In this document: positions 23,867-37,085 of the stretch, piece after piece | Layout: each line of letters opens with the position of its first letter | How positions within the stretch are numbered: position 1 is the stretch's first letter | Assembly: GCA_020086605.1 (NCBI GenBank) | Contig: JACBWW010000040.1 | Location: 6,148,433-6,212,432 of the forward strand | Direction: 5' to 3' | DNA from: Lanius collurio | Lineage: Eukaryota; Chordata; Aves; Passeriformes; Laniidae | DNA: 64,000 bases | Notes under the pieces: generated by a model | Told to the model about the DNA's origin: nothing | What the model saw: only the letters and a program-made list of their open reading frames with translations | The model's database searches: none | Program-made: the position numbers and the translations under genes

Positions 23867-25210
23867 GGAGCTGTTAGCGAAGGCTGAGTGCGAGTATTCA
23901 ACCTTCACGAAAGGTGGGAAGGAATCGCTTTAGTCATGGGAAGCTGCCAACACAGCGAGGGAACGCGGGGAAAACTGGCTCTGGGGAAGGTCGTGGGGAC
24001 GACGCTCCCGCGGCGCATCCCGCAGGAGCTGGGCCATGGATCAGGCGCTGCGGCCAGATCCTGCCACTAGGAACAAACAAAAGCACGGAGCAAAGGCAGG
24101 GGCAAGGATTAAATCCCACTCGGAACGTTTCTGCACAGCACTCCCCAGCTGATCCTCACTGAGCATCAGGCCTAGACAAAAACCTCCCACTGATCCCTGT
24201 ACACAGGCTGAAATCGGGGTTAATTCCAATTAAATCCACGGAGCAACCGGGGTATAAACAATGAGTGGGAACAGGCTGATAGACAGCGTCATTTTCCATC
24301 TTTTCTATATTCACTAGTGCTCAAGGAAGAGAAGATGTGCCACTGGAAAAGCTGCGGCTCCAACTGTAAAAATAAAAGCAGTGACCCCAAAATCGGGATG
24401 AAGTGACATGTAATTTAATATAGATGGAACAAGCCATGGGATTTAATTTATTTCTGTGTCACTGCTGTTTAGAAACACACACAACTCGATCCAGAATAAA
24501 CTCAACTCTAACTTGTGCTTTATCACTTCTCCCACTCTGAGCAACGTACAAGCAAAATCTATCCCAGATAAAGCTAAATTGAGCATGAAATGGCCTGTTA
24601 TCCCACACCTATAGGGCTGGAAAACCTGCATCCTTGTTCTGATTCTAATAAAAGCAGTGCCTTGCTCCCTGACATCAGGCTCCCTTTTCTGGAATGCAGC
24701 TCCCCCCCATCACAGGGAAGGTGGAGCAGGGGAGCAGGAAAACGCTGCAGGGATAAAAATAAGCACCTTGCAGCAAAGCGAGGTGAGGAGAACACAGCAA
24801 AATTCTGATTACAGAGACAGAGCTACAGAGTGTGCAGCCACCGCCTCCAGCCCCTGCTGGAAAACAGCTTTTCTTGAGTCCTGCTGCAGCTCTGATCCAG
24901 CACAACCCGCTGGTGCCTCCGGGAACAGGGAGGGAAGATAAACACGAGCCCCAGCAGAAACCTCCAGGCTCCTGACTGCAGGGATGGAGGTGCTGCAGCT
25001 GGGACGAGCTACAGCAGCACATCTTGTGTCTGCATTAAGGGTGTCCCGATCTGACATGAATAACACCAACCACTGCCCAGGGAGTAACGGGGAAAATGGT
25101 TCGGAATTTTCCTGGAGCCCTTAATGTAGCCAAGTTCATTGTTAATGACCTTGAATGTAATCCACCCGTGAAATCAGCGCTGCCCTTGAAGGACCACTCT
25201 GAAAACCCTC

Positions 25211-25252
25211 TGTGTGTGTGAGTAGCACACACATATGTGTAACACATATATA
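25211..25252. repeat. TG/CA inverted dinucleotide tract
   Basis: TGTGTGTGTG, a five-base loop, then CACACACA, followed by ATATGTGTAACACATATATA. These are two adjacent hairpin-capable alternating purine-pyrimidine segments. Confidence 0.8.
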
Positions 25253-28200
25253 TTTACAGATTTATTTTAAGCCTCTGCACGAAGCACCCACCAACACCCA
25301 CAGAGAGATCGCCATGGAGCACAGGGACAAAGGGAAGCCCACTTCCCAGCAGGAACAAGAACAACCTTTGTCATTTAAACATCCTGGCCGGGCTTTTACC
25401 TGAATTACCCCTCTAATAAAGAAGTGATGTTTTCTGCAGAGAGCCAGTGGTACCAGGAATTTCAGCTGCCAACATCCCGAGTAGCATCCTGCAAGCCAAC
25501 TCACTCTTAGGACTGGACAAACACACAAACAAGGCATTTCAGAAATGGCAGGTTACAGTTTCATTACCATCCACAATTCAGACCCACTCTAGGATGTCAC
25601 ACAGGACTTAAAGGCAGAGAAAGCAGGCACTGGGGTGTCTCACTTAGTCCACGCCCTCTTAAACTCATCTGCCAGTGTTTCGTGCACCTGGCTTGGAGAT
25701 GTTAGCAGGCAATTCCAGGGATAAGAAGGCACAGGAGTGAATTAATAAATAGCATGGAACTGCTCCTGCAGGCCCACCACAACAGGTCAAGAAAGATCTG
25801 TAAACTCCCAAACTTCTTCCTCATTGATAAAATATAACTGTTGCCTTCTGCCATGGATACCATGCTAGCCGACCTCATGAGACAAAAGAGATCAAACCAC
25901 TTCATTTCAAAGCATTCCTTAAAACCTATTGCATAATCTGAGGGTGGGGGGTTGGCATTATCTTCAAAAAGAAGAAATGGCTTGAAGAAAAAAATCAGCT
26001 ACCAGGAAGAGTGTTTTCTCAGACAGTTTTCAAAGACCACATCCAGGGGTCAGACCTTTTGTATTTACTTTCATAAATAGCCCAGATTCTGCTCTGTTTG
26101 TTTCTCAGATAATAGAAAACAAACAGTTTTATTCAGCCCATCTGAAGAATGAATTCATTTAAAAAAAATTCATTGGCTACTCTTAAATGCAATCATGTAA
26201 TTGACTAAACAGGCTATGACTACAATCCCTGAAATTCTGCCATAACCACACATCTGGAATTACTTCCTAATAGTTACATTTATCTTTAAAGTAAACATTG
26301 CTTTTTCAAGAGTTACTATTCTTCCAGGAAACATGCTAAGCTGTAGTTAGATTCTTGTTACTCTTACTAAGGATTGTCAAGAGGTTTTTATGGTGTTGTG
26401 ATTGAAGAAAATATAGTTTGAACAGCAATCCCCAAATGGTCTCTTGGTTTATGTAAACAGACTTTTCCTTGGCTAACACACAGCCCAACCTATTGCAGCC
26501 TTCCTGGCATTAAATTGTCAATTCATCTTTAACTCCCACTGAATGTGCAACAGGACTGAAAAGGGGACATAGACACTCCCATCTCCAGGTCACCAGAGCA
26601 CCTGGGTCTGGTTACAAGCATGGACACAACCACTGTGACAAAGAGAATGGTGTCCTGATCCCACAGATCAGATATGTACCTCCAAGAAACCAAAATTACA
26701 CACTGCCTCCTTTCTGGTAGTCCTCTGAAACCAAGGCTGGACGAGCATGGAAAGCAATTCCATTACCCTCTTTGCAGGATACTTTCCCTCCCAGTCGGTC
26801 CTTCTCCCCCTGCTGATGGCTCAGACCATCTCACTGGTCCAGCTCTTCACTTTAGAGCAATGATTATTACTAAAAAGAGGGAAATTTAGATAAAATGTAA
26901 CCAAACTTTGCATTTATTCTGAGCAACATTCGGCTCCCTCCTAACAGCAGCACAACAGACATTTAATGGTTTTTAAAATGTCATTTTAAGCCAATATTGT
27001 AACTGGAAAATGGAAGTTCCTCTGAACTCTCAGGGTCCACACACATCTTGTCATCCCAACAGGGTGAGATTCTCACCCTAAGCTTCAACAGAGAGGAAAG
27101 TGGCCTGGTCAGAGGTCAATAGGGGCACCTTGGGAGAGGCTCAGGGCTGGATGCCAAATGAACATACACATCAAACACCCCCACAGCCCAAACTCTGCAA
27201 GTATTTACAAAACACTGTGTAGAAACTCGAGAGTTGTACAGAACTCTTGGACTGAGAAACTGAAGTCCTGAGCATAAAGCTTAGAAAGACTGGAAAGTGC
27301 ATGTCCCAATCCCAGCCACTTCTCAGCCTGAAGCCCAAGGAGGTGTTTCCAGCCTCTCTCCCTGCTCAGCCCCGGTGTTGCAGCACATTTCCAGGGACAG
27401 GAGCTCCCCTGTCCTGACAGGGCAGTGAGGGCAGCATACTCACTTATGTTCTAGCTTGTTGTTTCAGCTGCTGAACCAATCCCAAAATAATAAAGGCAGT
27501 AACTTGGCAAGGCTGTAACTCCCTTGACCTCCAATATCCCCTCTCCCAATCCCATCTTTCCTTCCACAAACAGAACCACACTGTTTCTGCATTTTCCAAC
27601 CCAAGAGTGCTCCATGAGTTTGTCTTTGCTTCCCAAACCAACCCACTTTGTGGTGCTGACTCCTCTGGCTGTCCATGCTCCAGGACATGAAGCCTGACAG
27701 CCTAAAGCACCCTGAAAGGTCACAGCAAAGGGGGGGGACAGGCTGTGCTACCAAATGCCACAATCAGCGTGTGGGGCACTTCAGGAATGAACAAACAAGG
27801 CAAGACTGAAGCCTCTTTATTCCCAATACAGGCTGGAAATGCGTGCAAAGGTCACTAAAATGAGGGAGCCCATGCTTCACGAGGGAGGTCTGCTTCCCAC
27901 ATCTCAGATAACCCATCACTCCAAAGACCAGGCAGTTAAGAGTGGATTCCAGGCTCTTGTTTTCCTTCTGAGGTCCCCAGGATATCACACTCTGGCTGGG
28001 AGATGGGTACATAAATAAATAAGCACTGAAACAACTTCAGAAATGTTTGTGCTGCTCCTTGAAAACAGACACAGCCTCACTGTACTGGAGCCCCCAGTGC
28101 TGTTAGTAGGAGTGACTGGTGCACACCCAGCACCACATGCCCCACACTGGACAAGGATTCCAACAGCCAAGCACAGTCAAGGGCACCAAGGGCATGGAGA

Positions 28201-31200
28201 AATTCAAAACTACTGAAAACAGGTTATTTAAAAACACAAATCTCCGATTTCAAACCTTGCAGTTCCAGCACAGACCATTAAAATCTTCTGGTCTGATTCT
28301 CTCTACACTTAGAGCAACAAAGTCTCACCCAGTTTCTCATCCATCACCCAGCAGATCTGGTCTCCATCATTTTACCCTGAAGACTCCAGAATAATTTAAT
28401 TTTTATATATGTGGTCCAGATTTGCTCTCTGTAATCTGAGGTAGCTCCATCCAGCTGAGGATACAGGCCAAGATGTGCCAACATTATGCAAAGAGCCTCC
28501 TAAAAACACAGAGGGGAAGGCTTCATATGGGTTTCATCTGAGGTCAGACACATCACAGGAATTGTGGGGTGAGACTCTCCAGGCTTCTATATTTCCCTGT
28601 GGAACATCCCTGCATAGACCCATCCCAGAATTGCCTCCGAACCATCCTCTACAGAAGGCCATGCCCTGGCACCAACTATATACAAACCTTGAACAGACTA
28701 AACCAGAAAAAATCTGAGACATTTTAGGTAGAAAGTGGCTGGTTTTGGAAAGAAGTTAATAAAGAGGAGTACAAAGATGAAGCAGAACTGAACTTACCAC
28801 ACACAACACTTCAGGGTGGAGTGAGCACCGAATTCCTTCGGGGACTGCCCTTCCTTTTCCCCTATCACTTGAAGAATGTAAAACACATTTTGCCAAGCTG
28901 CTTTGGGGAGGGTTTTTTCTCAGCCATCAGCAGCTCTTAGGGAGTGGCATTCCTTCATCCCTACCAAAAGGGAAAGTCTACGGGGATCCAGCAGGGCCTG
29001 GAGTTACACACAGAGCACCAACCCCCACAAGGCCTGTGAGAGTAAAACTCCACTTACTGCAAGCACTGGGCACAGCTCAAAGAGAGCAACCTCCTTATTT
29101 AGCTTTTAAGCAAAACACAGAGTACTCAACCTCTTTGCTCGTGTGTTTGTGGTTTTCCCTAAACAAGTACTGCTGGGCAAGGTCAGTAGTATTTGAGCAG
29201 TAAGAGCTCAGTTCAACTCCAATAAGCACATCATGAGTTAGTCCATGGCTGCTCCTGTGAGATCTGTGGATTACATACAGCTTCACTCCAACTCACAAAC
29301 CACCTCTGTATCCAACACAGCCAAAAGAGATGTAACTCAGGACCTAAAAAATCTTATGAAACATCAGATGGGCAGTTTCTAAACCCTCCATCCTGTTTTC
29401 TGCTTCTAAGTAAGTCAGTAAAGAAATTCCCATAGATTTAAATTCATGCACCTCTTGGTCATCTGCTTTTAAAAAAACACTTTCATCATCCTCTTAGTCT
29501 TTCCTGTGCCAGTGGGAGACAGACCTTGAAATTATTAGGATATCTGGGAATGTCCTGCCATGCAAATGGCTTAGCTAGAAAAAACCTGGGGGACCAGCTC
29601 AGGTCAGAAGTTTCTCTCTCTGCCTCCATTCTTGCAATATTTATATCTTCTATGTCCCAATTATTAGATTTCCCACCCATTCTCAGAAAGACCTGCATTT
29701 CTGAGAAGGGTAGCCCATACAGAAGGTGCCTTTCCCAAAGCTTAGGCCAAGGGAGGATATTCCCATGGAGGAAAATTCATGTGCCAGTTCATGAGTTTCA
29801 ATTGAACCCGCTCTTCAGACTTTGCAGACTTGTTCTGGTGCAAACACAGCTGGTCACTGTGAAAAGTGAGGAATGAGCAGCAAACCCAGGGATTATGTTC
29901 TGGTTGGGACTGGAATAGCACCCTGAATGTTGTGAGGGCTTTACAAGACAACCAATATGTGCTGGTGCACCTGTGTGCTCTGATCTGTGGGGTCAGCAGC
30001 TGGCATGCCACTCCTTTTTCTGAGGAATACACCAGGCCAAGAGCCCTTCGGCTCTTACAGCCCACACCCTTATTTCACTATAAATTTTTAGAGAGGAAAT
30101 TTTGACCATGGAATTGCCTGAGCTTTTTGATAAATAAAAGAAAGTAAAAGAAAAATGATCTGATGCTGGTAAATTAACATAAAGTGATCAAAAATCTGAG
30201 TAGGATTAACAATATGTTGTCTGTATCTACCACAAAGGGTGCTCTGGGTTGTAACCCAAATGAAATCCACAAGAGGAAATGAACTGGAGCTGGAATCAAA
30301 AGGCTCCAGGTCAGCTGAGTCCCTTCTGGAACTGCAGGAGGGACTTTTCTGACGTAGGCTCTCACTCAAGATAACCTTTACTCTGATCCACCCCTCAGCT
30401 TTAGCACAACTCAGCTCTTTCACAGCTACCACAGGGGAGACCAGGAGTCTTCACAGAGACCTGCCATGGAGATGGGACCCTGTTTCACCAAACCACCTTG
30501 TAAAGTTGTTAGAAGCCTCTGCATTCCACCTTCGCCATCCTGATCCTAGAGCAAGGCAAAGATCCACTTTCCAGACACCTCTAAGTACTGGTGGATGGAC
30601 TGGTGGAGGAACCAGGGACAACCTGTCCGTCAGGACGGAAAACTGATGTATTTCACTACTTATTAACACATTTCCAAAGTCTCTACCCAAAAAATTCCTT
30701 CTACAGTCACTGAGCATTTAAAGGGCAATATTTAGTATCCCCCTGTTCTAGAAGCTATCCGTGGGTTGACCTGCACCAAAAAAAAAGTGAAAATACACGG
30801 CAATTGTCTACAGTGGTATTTACCTTTTTTTTCAGGAACAAAACAAAAACCTCTTTTTTTAGTATTTTTCAAGCACTCACAGAGAGCAGAGTTCCAATAA
30901 AAACCAGGTGCCCTCGGAAGAGAGTTTCCCATTTTCTGGTCTCCACTCTCTCATGTCCCAGCTTACAAGAAACAGAGCTCTGAGCTTTGGGAACCCACTG
31001 TGTATCAGGGAAGGACTGAAAGCAGGGACGTTCCCAGTGCCTCCGGCCTGCCAGACAGTTGGCTCTCCTTTGGATGAGGGCACCGCTGTCGGTGCAGGAA
31101 AAGCTTCACATCTTGACCCTGGCCATGACCCTCACTTGGCAGGAAGTCCCAGGCAACCTGAATGCCCTCGGTGACATCACTGTTTATTTGGACAGCAAAC

Positions 31201-31849
31201 TGGCAGTGCCAGGTGGCACCCGGCTGAGGGGCATCATGGAGACAGCGCCTCAGTTTGCAACCTACAAGGAAACTTTCCTCAGGAAAAAATGGATAACTCA
31301 GACATCACCGGGTCATTCAAGGAATGCTGCAATTGCTTCTGTATGACCACATAATTTATCAATATCAGTTTACATCTGTTGTATTAATTTGAATGAAAAG
31401 AGCCACAGTCAGGTTTCTGGGGGTGGGAGAGGGACTGGAGGTGCTGTGCCACGGGTCTGGAACTGAAGTTTCTGCCCCACTTTCCACCCCTACACAGAGG
31501 GTCTCACACAGAAGTGATGGCCCTGGATTACACTTAGAAGGAGAACATCTCCAAGCCTGCCCTTGCTACAGAGCTGACTCCTGGCACTGACACACTTGCA
31601 TCCGGAGCACATTCCTGCTCCCGCAGTCTGTCTCTGGAGCCGAGATGTGATAGCTCTGACCTCCTTACAGGAGGAGGGCTGCCAAGTAAACAGGCCTGAG
31701 TGATCAGCCAGCCAGCCGCTGTCTTCCCTGCCCTTCACTTTTCCCTCTCCACTTCCACATCCCACCCTTCCAAAAGGTTCCAATGAACAGACATTCAACC
31801 TGTGGGTGAGTGGGAGTGAGCCAGAGCCTCTGCCCACCTTCCCTTCCTG

Positions 31850-32310
31850 CATCCCTGCGCGCTCCCGTTGCCTCCCCACAGGGAGGAGGCTGCAACATCC
31901 ACCTGGGTCATGGCGCAGTGCTGAGCTGAGGCACAGCCAGAGCAAGATGAGGCCGTGGGAGGCTGAGCACACTCACAGCTTGACAATCCCGGAGCGTCCC
32001 TGAAGGACAGAGCACAAAACTGGGGAGCAACGTCAAGCTACGCTGATCTACGCCTAGGCAAACCTCGTCCGTGTTGGAGGGTTTTATGTCAAGGCAGGGA
32101 AAGGCTCCATCACGCCCAGCCGAGGAGGAGAGATCGAGGACAGACTGTGCACAGGCACCTCCTCCCTCCCCGGAGCTGCTGGTCGGGGTAGGCTGCCTGG
32201 TGACAGCTTCCAGGGAGGAAGAATGAGACTGAGCCGCTTTGGCTCTGCCCCCAAACTGCGGAGCAGCGGTGGGAAACCGCACCCAGGGAGACGCCCAGGG
32301 AGAAAAGGAT
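31850..32310. other. Moderately GC/CpG-rich intronic stretch
   Basis: CpGs occur here more often than in neighbouring intron (for example around 32030-32110 and 32220-32310), without reaching the density of the three islands. No splice sites tied to a credible frame are seen. It is possibly a decayed or weakly methylated regulatory region. Confidence 0.2.
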
Positions 32311-33975
32311 GTTTTGTTGTGGAGGCTTTTGTTCTGGACTGTTTATTAGCGATACTTCACAGGCAGGCAGAGCAGGGAAGCAATTTAAAGGGCCAGCCTG
32401 CAAGAAATAACCTGCTATGCACTCGGCAGGTTTGGAATTAGCAAACAAACAAACAACAAAACCCAGATTCTGGGGGCGGGAATGGGGAAGGATTTACTGG
32501 CAACCTCCATAAGGCAACAGAGCTGAAGCAACAGCTGGTTTCAGCAGCTCCAACACCAACCCAGCAAGGAGCAGCCCCGAGTCCAGACACCCAGAGACTC
32601 TCATTAAGAAGAAACACAAGCACTAATTATCCCGGAGCAGTGCCGAGATGATCCACCTGCTCCCACACAGGTACTGGCTCCAGGTACCAGAGATTCCCGA
32701 CACCTCCCTTGCTGAGCGAGCTCCTGTTACAGCCAGAGATGCTCAATCAGCTCATGAGGTCTGAACAAAGAGCTGGCCTAGGAAAGAAGAATTTTAAAAC
32801 GCCCTCGGATTTGGACAGTGTGGTGGTCCCATAGGAGGCACACCAAAGGCAGCTCCAGAACAAGCACCTCCTCCAGAGCCCAAGTCACAGCCGGGATTTC
32901 GCAAAGCTTTGTCTCTTGCACTGGAATATGTTACAGGTACCATATGGATTCTAACTGTTCTCTCTTGAATGAAAATAAACCCAGAATAACCAACAGAATT
33001 GGGTTTGGGGAGAGGAAGGCAGTACTTGACTGTGGGTGAGGGAACGCCAGCATTTCTCTGGTTGGGAAGTGAACTGAAAAATGGAGCAGTTTAATACTAA
33101 ATACCCACTTGAAACAGGGATGTTAAGAATTCTTCTGCAAATCAGCACAGCCTGCAGCAGCAGCAGGGCACATCTTTGGCTAGGCTAAACCAGAAACATG
33201 GCTGAAGGCTGAAAAGGATCCTTCTCCAGGAAGAGGGACATGTCAGATGTCACACAAGGAAATCACCAAGTCAGACAGTGTAAGGCAAGATTCTACCAGG
33301 CCAACAAGTTCCTGGTTCAAATAACCAAGCACAGCTTGAGCCACTGGTTCCCAAAGAGCAGGAAATGTGTCTCATCCTCCCCAGGGGACACACAACACAC
33401 ATCATCCACTTCTTGGCACAGGAATCAAGAGCAACACATCCAAACCGGCCTCCTGGCTTCTAAACTAAACCTTTAGTGTATCAGTGGGCGCTGACCAGAG
33501 GAAGACAACAGGTAAAACTAAGCAGGCTGCCTGCATTTGCCCACATGGGAGTTTTAAATGGACACCAGCTGTTAATTCCTTTCTACATTCTTCACATTTT
33601 TTTTGGCCAACTCCCGACAAGACTAACAGAAACCTTTCCCCTCCAACTTTCATCTGATGCATAGATAAAATAGTCAGGCAAGGAGAAGAAATCTATGTCA
33701 TTATTGCCTTCATTTAAATGCATGCCTGTAGGTCCTCAGTGCATCCCTGCCCTTTGAGATGGGTTAAAGAGTCTAAATTAAGTCAATTTGTTATTCAGAG
33801 CATTTGTGAGCAAACAATTTGAGATGCATCCTGGGAGGAGAAAGCACATGGGCCAGAATGTAAAACCTTGGGAAATAAGATGATAGATGGGAAGCAAAAG
33901 CCCAAAAAAAGCTACATCTTAAATAACTTGGGTCAGTATTTTGGTTCTTTGATGTTTCCACTATGGTTGAGTCTT

Positions 33976-33990
33976 TTTTTTTTTTTTTGT
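33976..33990. repeat. Poly(T) tract
   Basis: An uninterrupted run of T, possibly the poly(A) end of an inverted retroposed fragment, although no flanking element is recognisable. Confidence 0.85.
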
Positions 33991-34037
33991 ATAAATATTT
34001 TAGTGCACATCCTTGTGTGCTGATTCATGTGAGATAT

Positions 34038-34059
34038 GGGATATTTATGGGATATTTAT
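34038..34059. repeat. Perfect 11-base tandem duplication
   Basis: GGGATATTTAT occurs twice head to tail; followed by further TATA-rich sequence to about 34075. Confidence 0.95.
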
Positions 34060-36984
34060 CATTTTATATATGGTATAGTGATGACTCTTTCCAGGTTTTC
34101 TATCTCACCTTGCTAATCCTTGGAGTGCTGTCTTGCCCCCCATCCCCAAGAGGTTACTCCCAGTGAGTCCAGCCAGGACACAAGCCCTGGCCATCCCTGA
34201 TTCCTCCAGCCTGGACCTTGGCTACACAGCCAGCCAAAGGCCTTTTCCAGGAACCAGAGCCAGGAGAAGGCTTCTCAGCTCCCTGGGGCCACGAGAGGAG
34301 CCCAGTGCACAAGGTGCTGTCCTCCAAAGCACGCATCATTCACAGCTCTGGATTCTCCAAGTAAAACAGGCAAATAAACACACCAATGACATTGGCTCCT
34401 TCAAAGCATCCAACTGTTAGATCCAAACAGCTTCTGGCCACACGTAAACAGGGCCTGGCTTGCACAGAACCTGCCCTGCACACCCTATAAAGGGGAACGG
34501 GAACAGGGACAAAACAACAGCCACAGGGTCCAAAAGCTTTATGGTCCTTTGCATTGACCTCCCAGGGAAATTGTACCAAGCATTGTCACACCAAGAGCTC
34601 CAACCTTTCTCTTGGAACAGGAAGAACCACTAGGAAATGCACTGGAGCTGTGTGATGACTGCAGGTGCAAAGCCCAAAACCTGCCCACAAACCCCACCAT
34701 GGCAGCATCAAGGAAAAACCTGCATAAGGCAGTGATATGTAAAATATCTGATTCTTGTTTCGTTCTGATCTGACGTTTTTGTCTGGGAAATGGATCCTCA
34801 GCTGGCACAGCCCCAGCCCAACAGCTGCATTGCTTTTCTACTTCCACAAACACTCGGAAAGTTCGCCAAAGCCCTGTTTGTGCTGGCAGACAGCCAGCAC
34901 TTTATTATTATGTACTATTCGTTCATAGTGAGAAACGTTCACTACAGGAAAAAAAAAAGCCCCAAGAAGCCCAGTAATTTGGTACAGATGTTGAAGATTT
35001 ATGGAGATCTCCCCGCTGGACAGGATCTTACAGATTGTTTCTATCACCTGTTTGCTTTTGGAGTTTTTAATAAGATAACTATGTGTGCTATCCTGGAAGA
35101 ATATTCCAGAATTCTTCCTTCAAAAACCAATAACATTTGATCTCCACTTGTCTCCTCTCAGTAACAATATCTCCTCAGAGTTCCATAAATGCCACTTGAT
35201 ATTAATTTTGTATTTAAATACAATCTTGGCTGTTGTTTTCATTACCCAGCAACTTTCAAATGCAATCAGTCAATTTCATTCTTACTTCATGGCCCAGAAA
35301 ATATACCTGACACATCAAGTGAAGTCCCCAGCAGTTAGAATCCATTATTAAATCTCTCAGCATTCAAAATATGTGATAATTTTCACCTTTTTTCCTATTT
35401 TCTGGCGAACAACATCTGCTCAACATTTTTGGGGACTGCTGCTTGCCCACTGCACAAAGCCCAAACCTCATCCAGATTAAGCTGCCTCCAAAACTACCCC
35501 AGTCCCATCCACATTTCTGAACCTTGGTCCATTAAATTAATTCTGCAAAATATTTGAAATGTGCAAAGCTGTGCAGCTGACAGCAAACACCGTGAAAGTG
35601 TAAACTCAAGGAAGTCACTGGCATTTTTCATAACTGACCTGTAATGGTTTTGCCATTTCAAATTACATCAGGAATGATTTCTTTCCACCAGCACAAAATG
35701 GCAAAACAAGGTGCATTTCACTCAGAAATTGTTTTTCCAAGCATTTATAAAGGAGGATAAATCACCAAAAAAGGTTGTACCTCTGCAAACCAGCATATGG
35801 GACCAGTGAGTTTCTGCTCTGGCACCCATCAAGAAGCACCCAGGCTCCCTCCCTCCTCACCCAAGGCACACCTCAATTTGGCTGGATAACCTGACATTGC
35901 CCTTCACCTTTCCCACAAACCACAGCTGCTGATAAATTCTTCCTGAAAAATGATTTCATCCTTCCCGACTATGAGCCTAACACAGCACAGATCCTATAAA
36001 GGTCAGGACCTCATTACAGATTAAGACACTCAGTTACCATCTGAAAAACAGTCAGTCTGGTAAATTTGGAGGGTTGGAAACAAATCTATGGAGATAATGT
36101 TTTTCCCACAGCTCTGAAATCAACTTTATCAGTCACAATTTTACTTCTAGCTCAAAAAAAGTTTTCAAATGCTTTACAATTCCTGTTTACATGAGTTCAT
36201 ACAAGATGACTACAGCCTCTACACCGAACATGGGTAAAGAGACATTGAAGAGAACACATAGGTGGGGTATGTCCACCTCCCTCCCCTTCCTGAAGGGAAT
36301 TCAGATGGCAAAAAGCACCATTAGGAAAGGATGAGTAGAGAAGTAGAGAAAAGCTCCATTTCACACCATGTTCTGTCACAGCCACCAAGCCAACATCTGC
36401 CACAAAAAACAACCACCTGATGTCTCTGGTTTCTTGAGTCACACGCCCTGCACTCAGGGCTTCCTATGGAAAAGCTCCACCTTTCCCTGAATTACAGAAG
36501 ACCAAGGTCTGGAATTGTCTTGGGTTATGGAAATACATGAAATAATTCTCATACAGGAAGAAAGACACATCCTTCACTTGCCATGATCACTTGCCTTGGA
36601 TCCTGAACAGATTTGGCCTAATGTCAATATAATCTTATTTTGTGTTCCTAAATGATTCTTTAATTTAATAAGAATCAAAACATTACCTAACGAGAATAAG
36701 TACAACAGGAGTGATATGGTCATGAAGGAATGCTTGCAAACAAGAGGTAGAACCTTCTTTAGCTTTTACTCTTAAAAAGTTCAGATTCTCACAAATTTCA
36801 GATTTACACCTGCAGATTTACAGTTAAACAAAAAAAAAAACAACCTAAGAAAACCCAGAGCAGCCCTGGAGCCATTTAGAAAGCGCTAATCCTGATCATT
36901 TTCCACCTAATGACTGTTTACTACACAGCCCTTTTAAATGCTTGGCAGCTCTCCAGATCTTCCTGCTTTTCCTTTCTCCCACAC

Positions 36985-37085
36985 ATCCCTCCTGACAGCC
37001 ATCTTGGGCGAGGACAAACCTCCGGAGGAGAAAGCTCTCTGCCGCCTTTTCAGCCTCTAAAAGCGCCGCTTCCCGGGGGAAATCC
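36985..37085. promoter_or_regulatory. Small CpG-containing GC-rich patch with YY1-type motif
   Basis: Within CpG-poor intron this roughly 100-base patch has about five CpGs, a TCCGGA site and GCCATCTTGG (reverse complement CCAAGATGGC, a YY1-type site). It could be a small intronic regulatory element. No supported exon is visible. Confidence 0.25.

Larger units (their letters stand above)
23300..24060 (-). promoter_or_regulatory. SPTBN1: CpG island upstream of exon 2, probable alternative promoter
   Basis: A dense CpG island begins about 1 kb upstream of the acceptor of exon 2. It contains repeated GC boxes and an imperfect tandem GC-rich block (about 23525-23605, recurring CCGCCCTC motifs). 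It also holds a near-perfect CTCF motif on the minus strand (23630-23611), a perfect D-box TTACATAA (23859-23866), and an AT-rich TATA-like patch on the minus strand (23450-23431). About 80 bases downstream of that patch lies a strong minus-strand donor, CAG|GTAAAAG (exon end 23355). Together these suggest a start site near 23415 and a short non-coding first exon. It could instead be an orphan or enhancer-type island. I see no supported ORF in it. Confidence 0.6.

Noticed and set aside
28795..28800. Minus-strand donor consensus GTG|GTAAGTT
   Set aside because: No acceptor with a pyrimidine tract within a plausible exon length upstream; likely chance.
34485..34500. TATAAAGG on the plus strand
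   Set aside because: Isolated TATA-like string with no CpG island, initiator or transcript support; similar strings recur at 35.99 and 39.60 kb.
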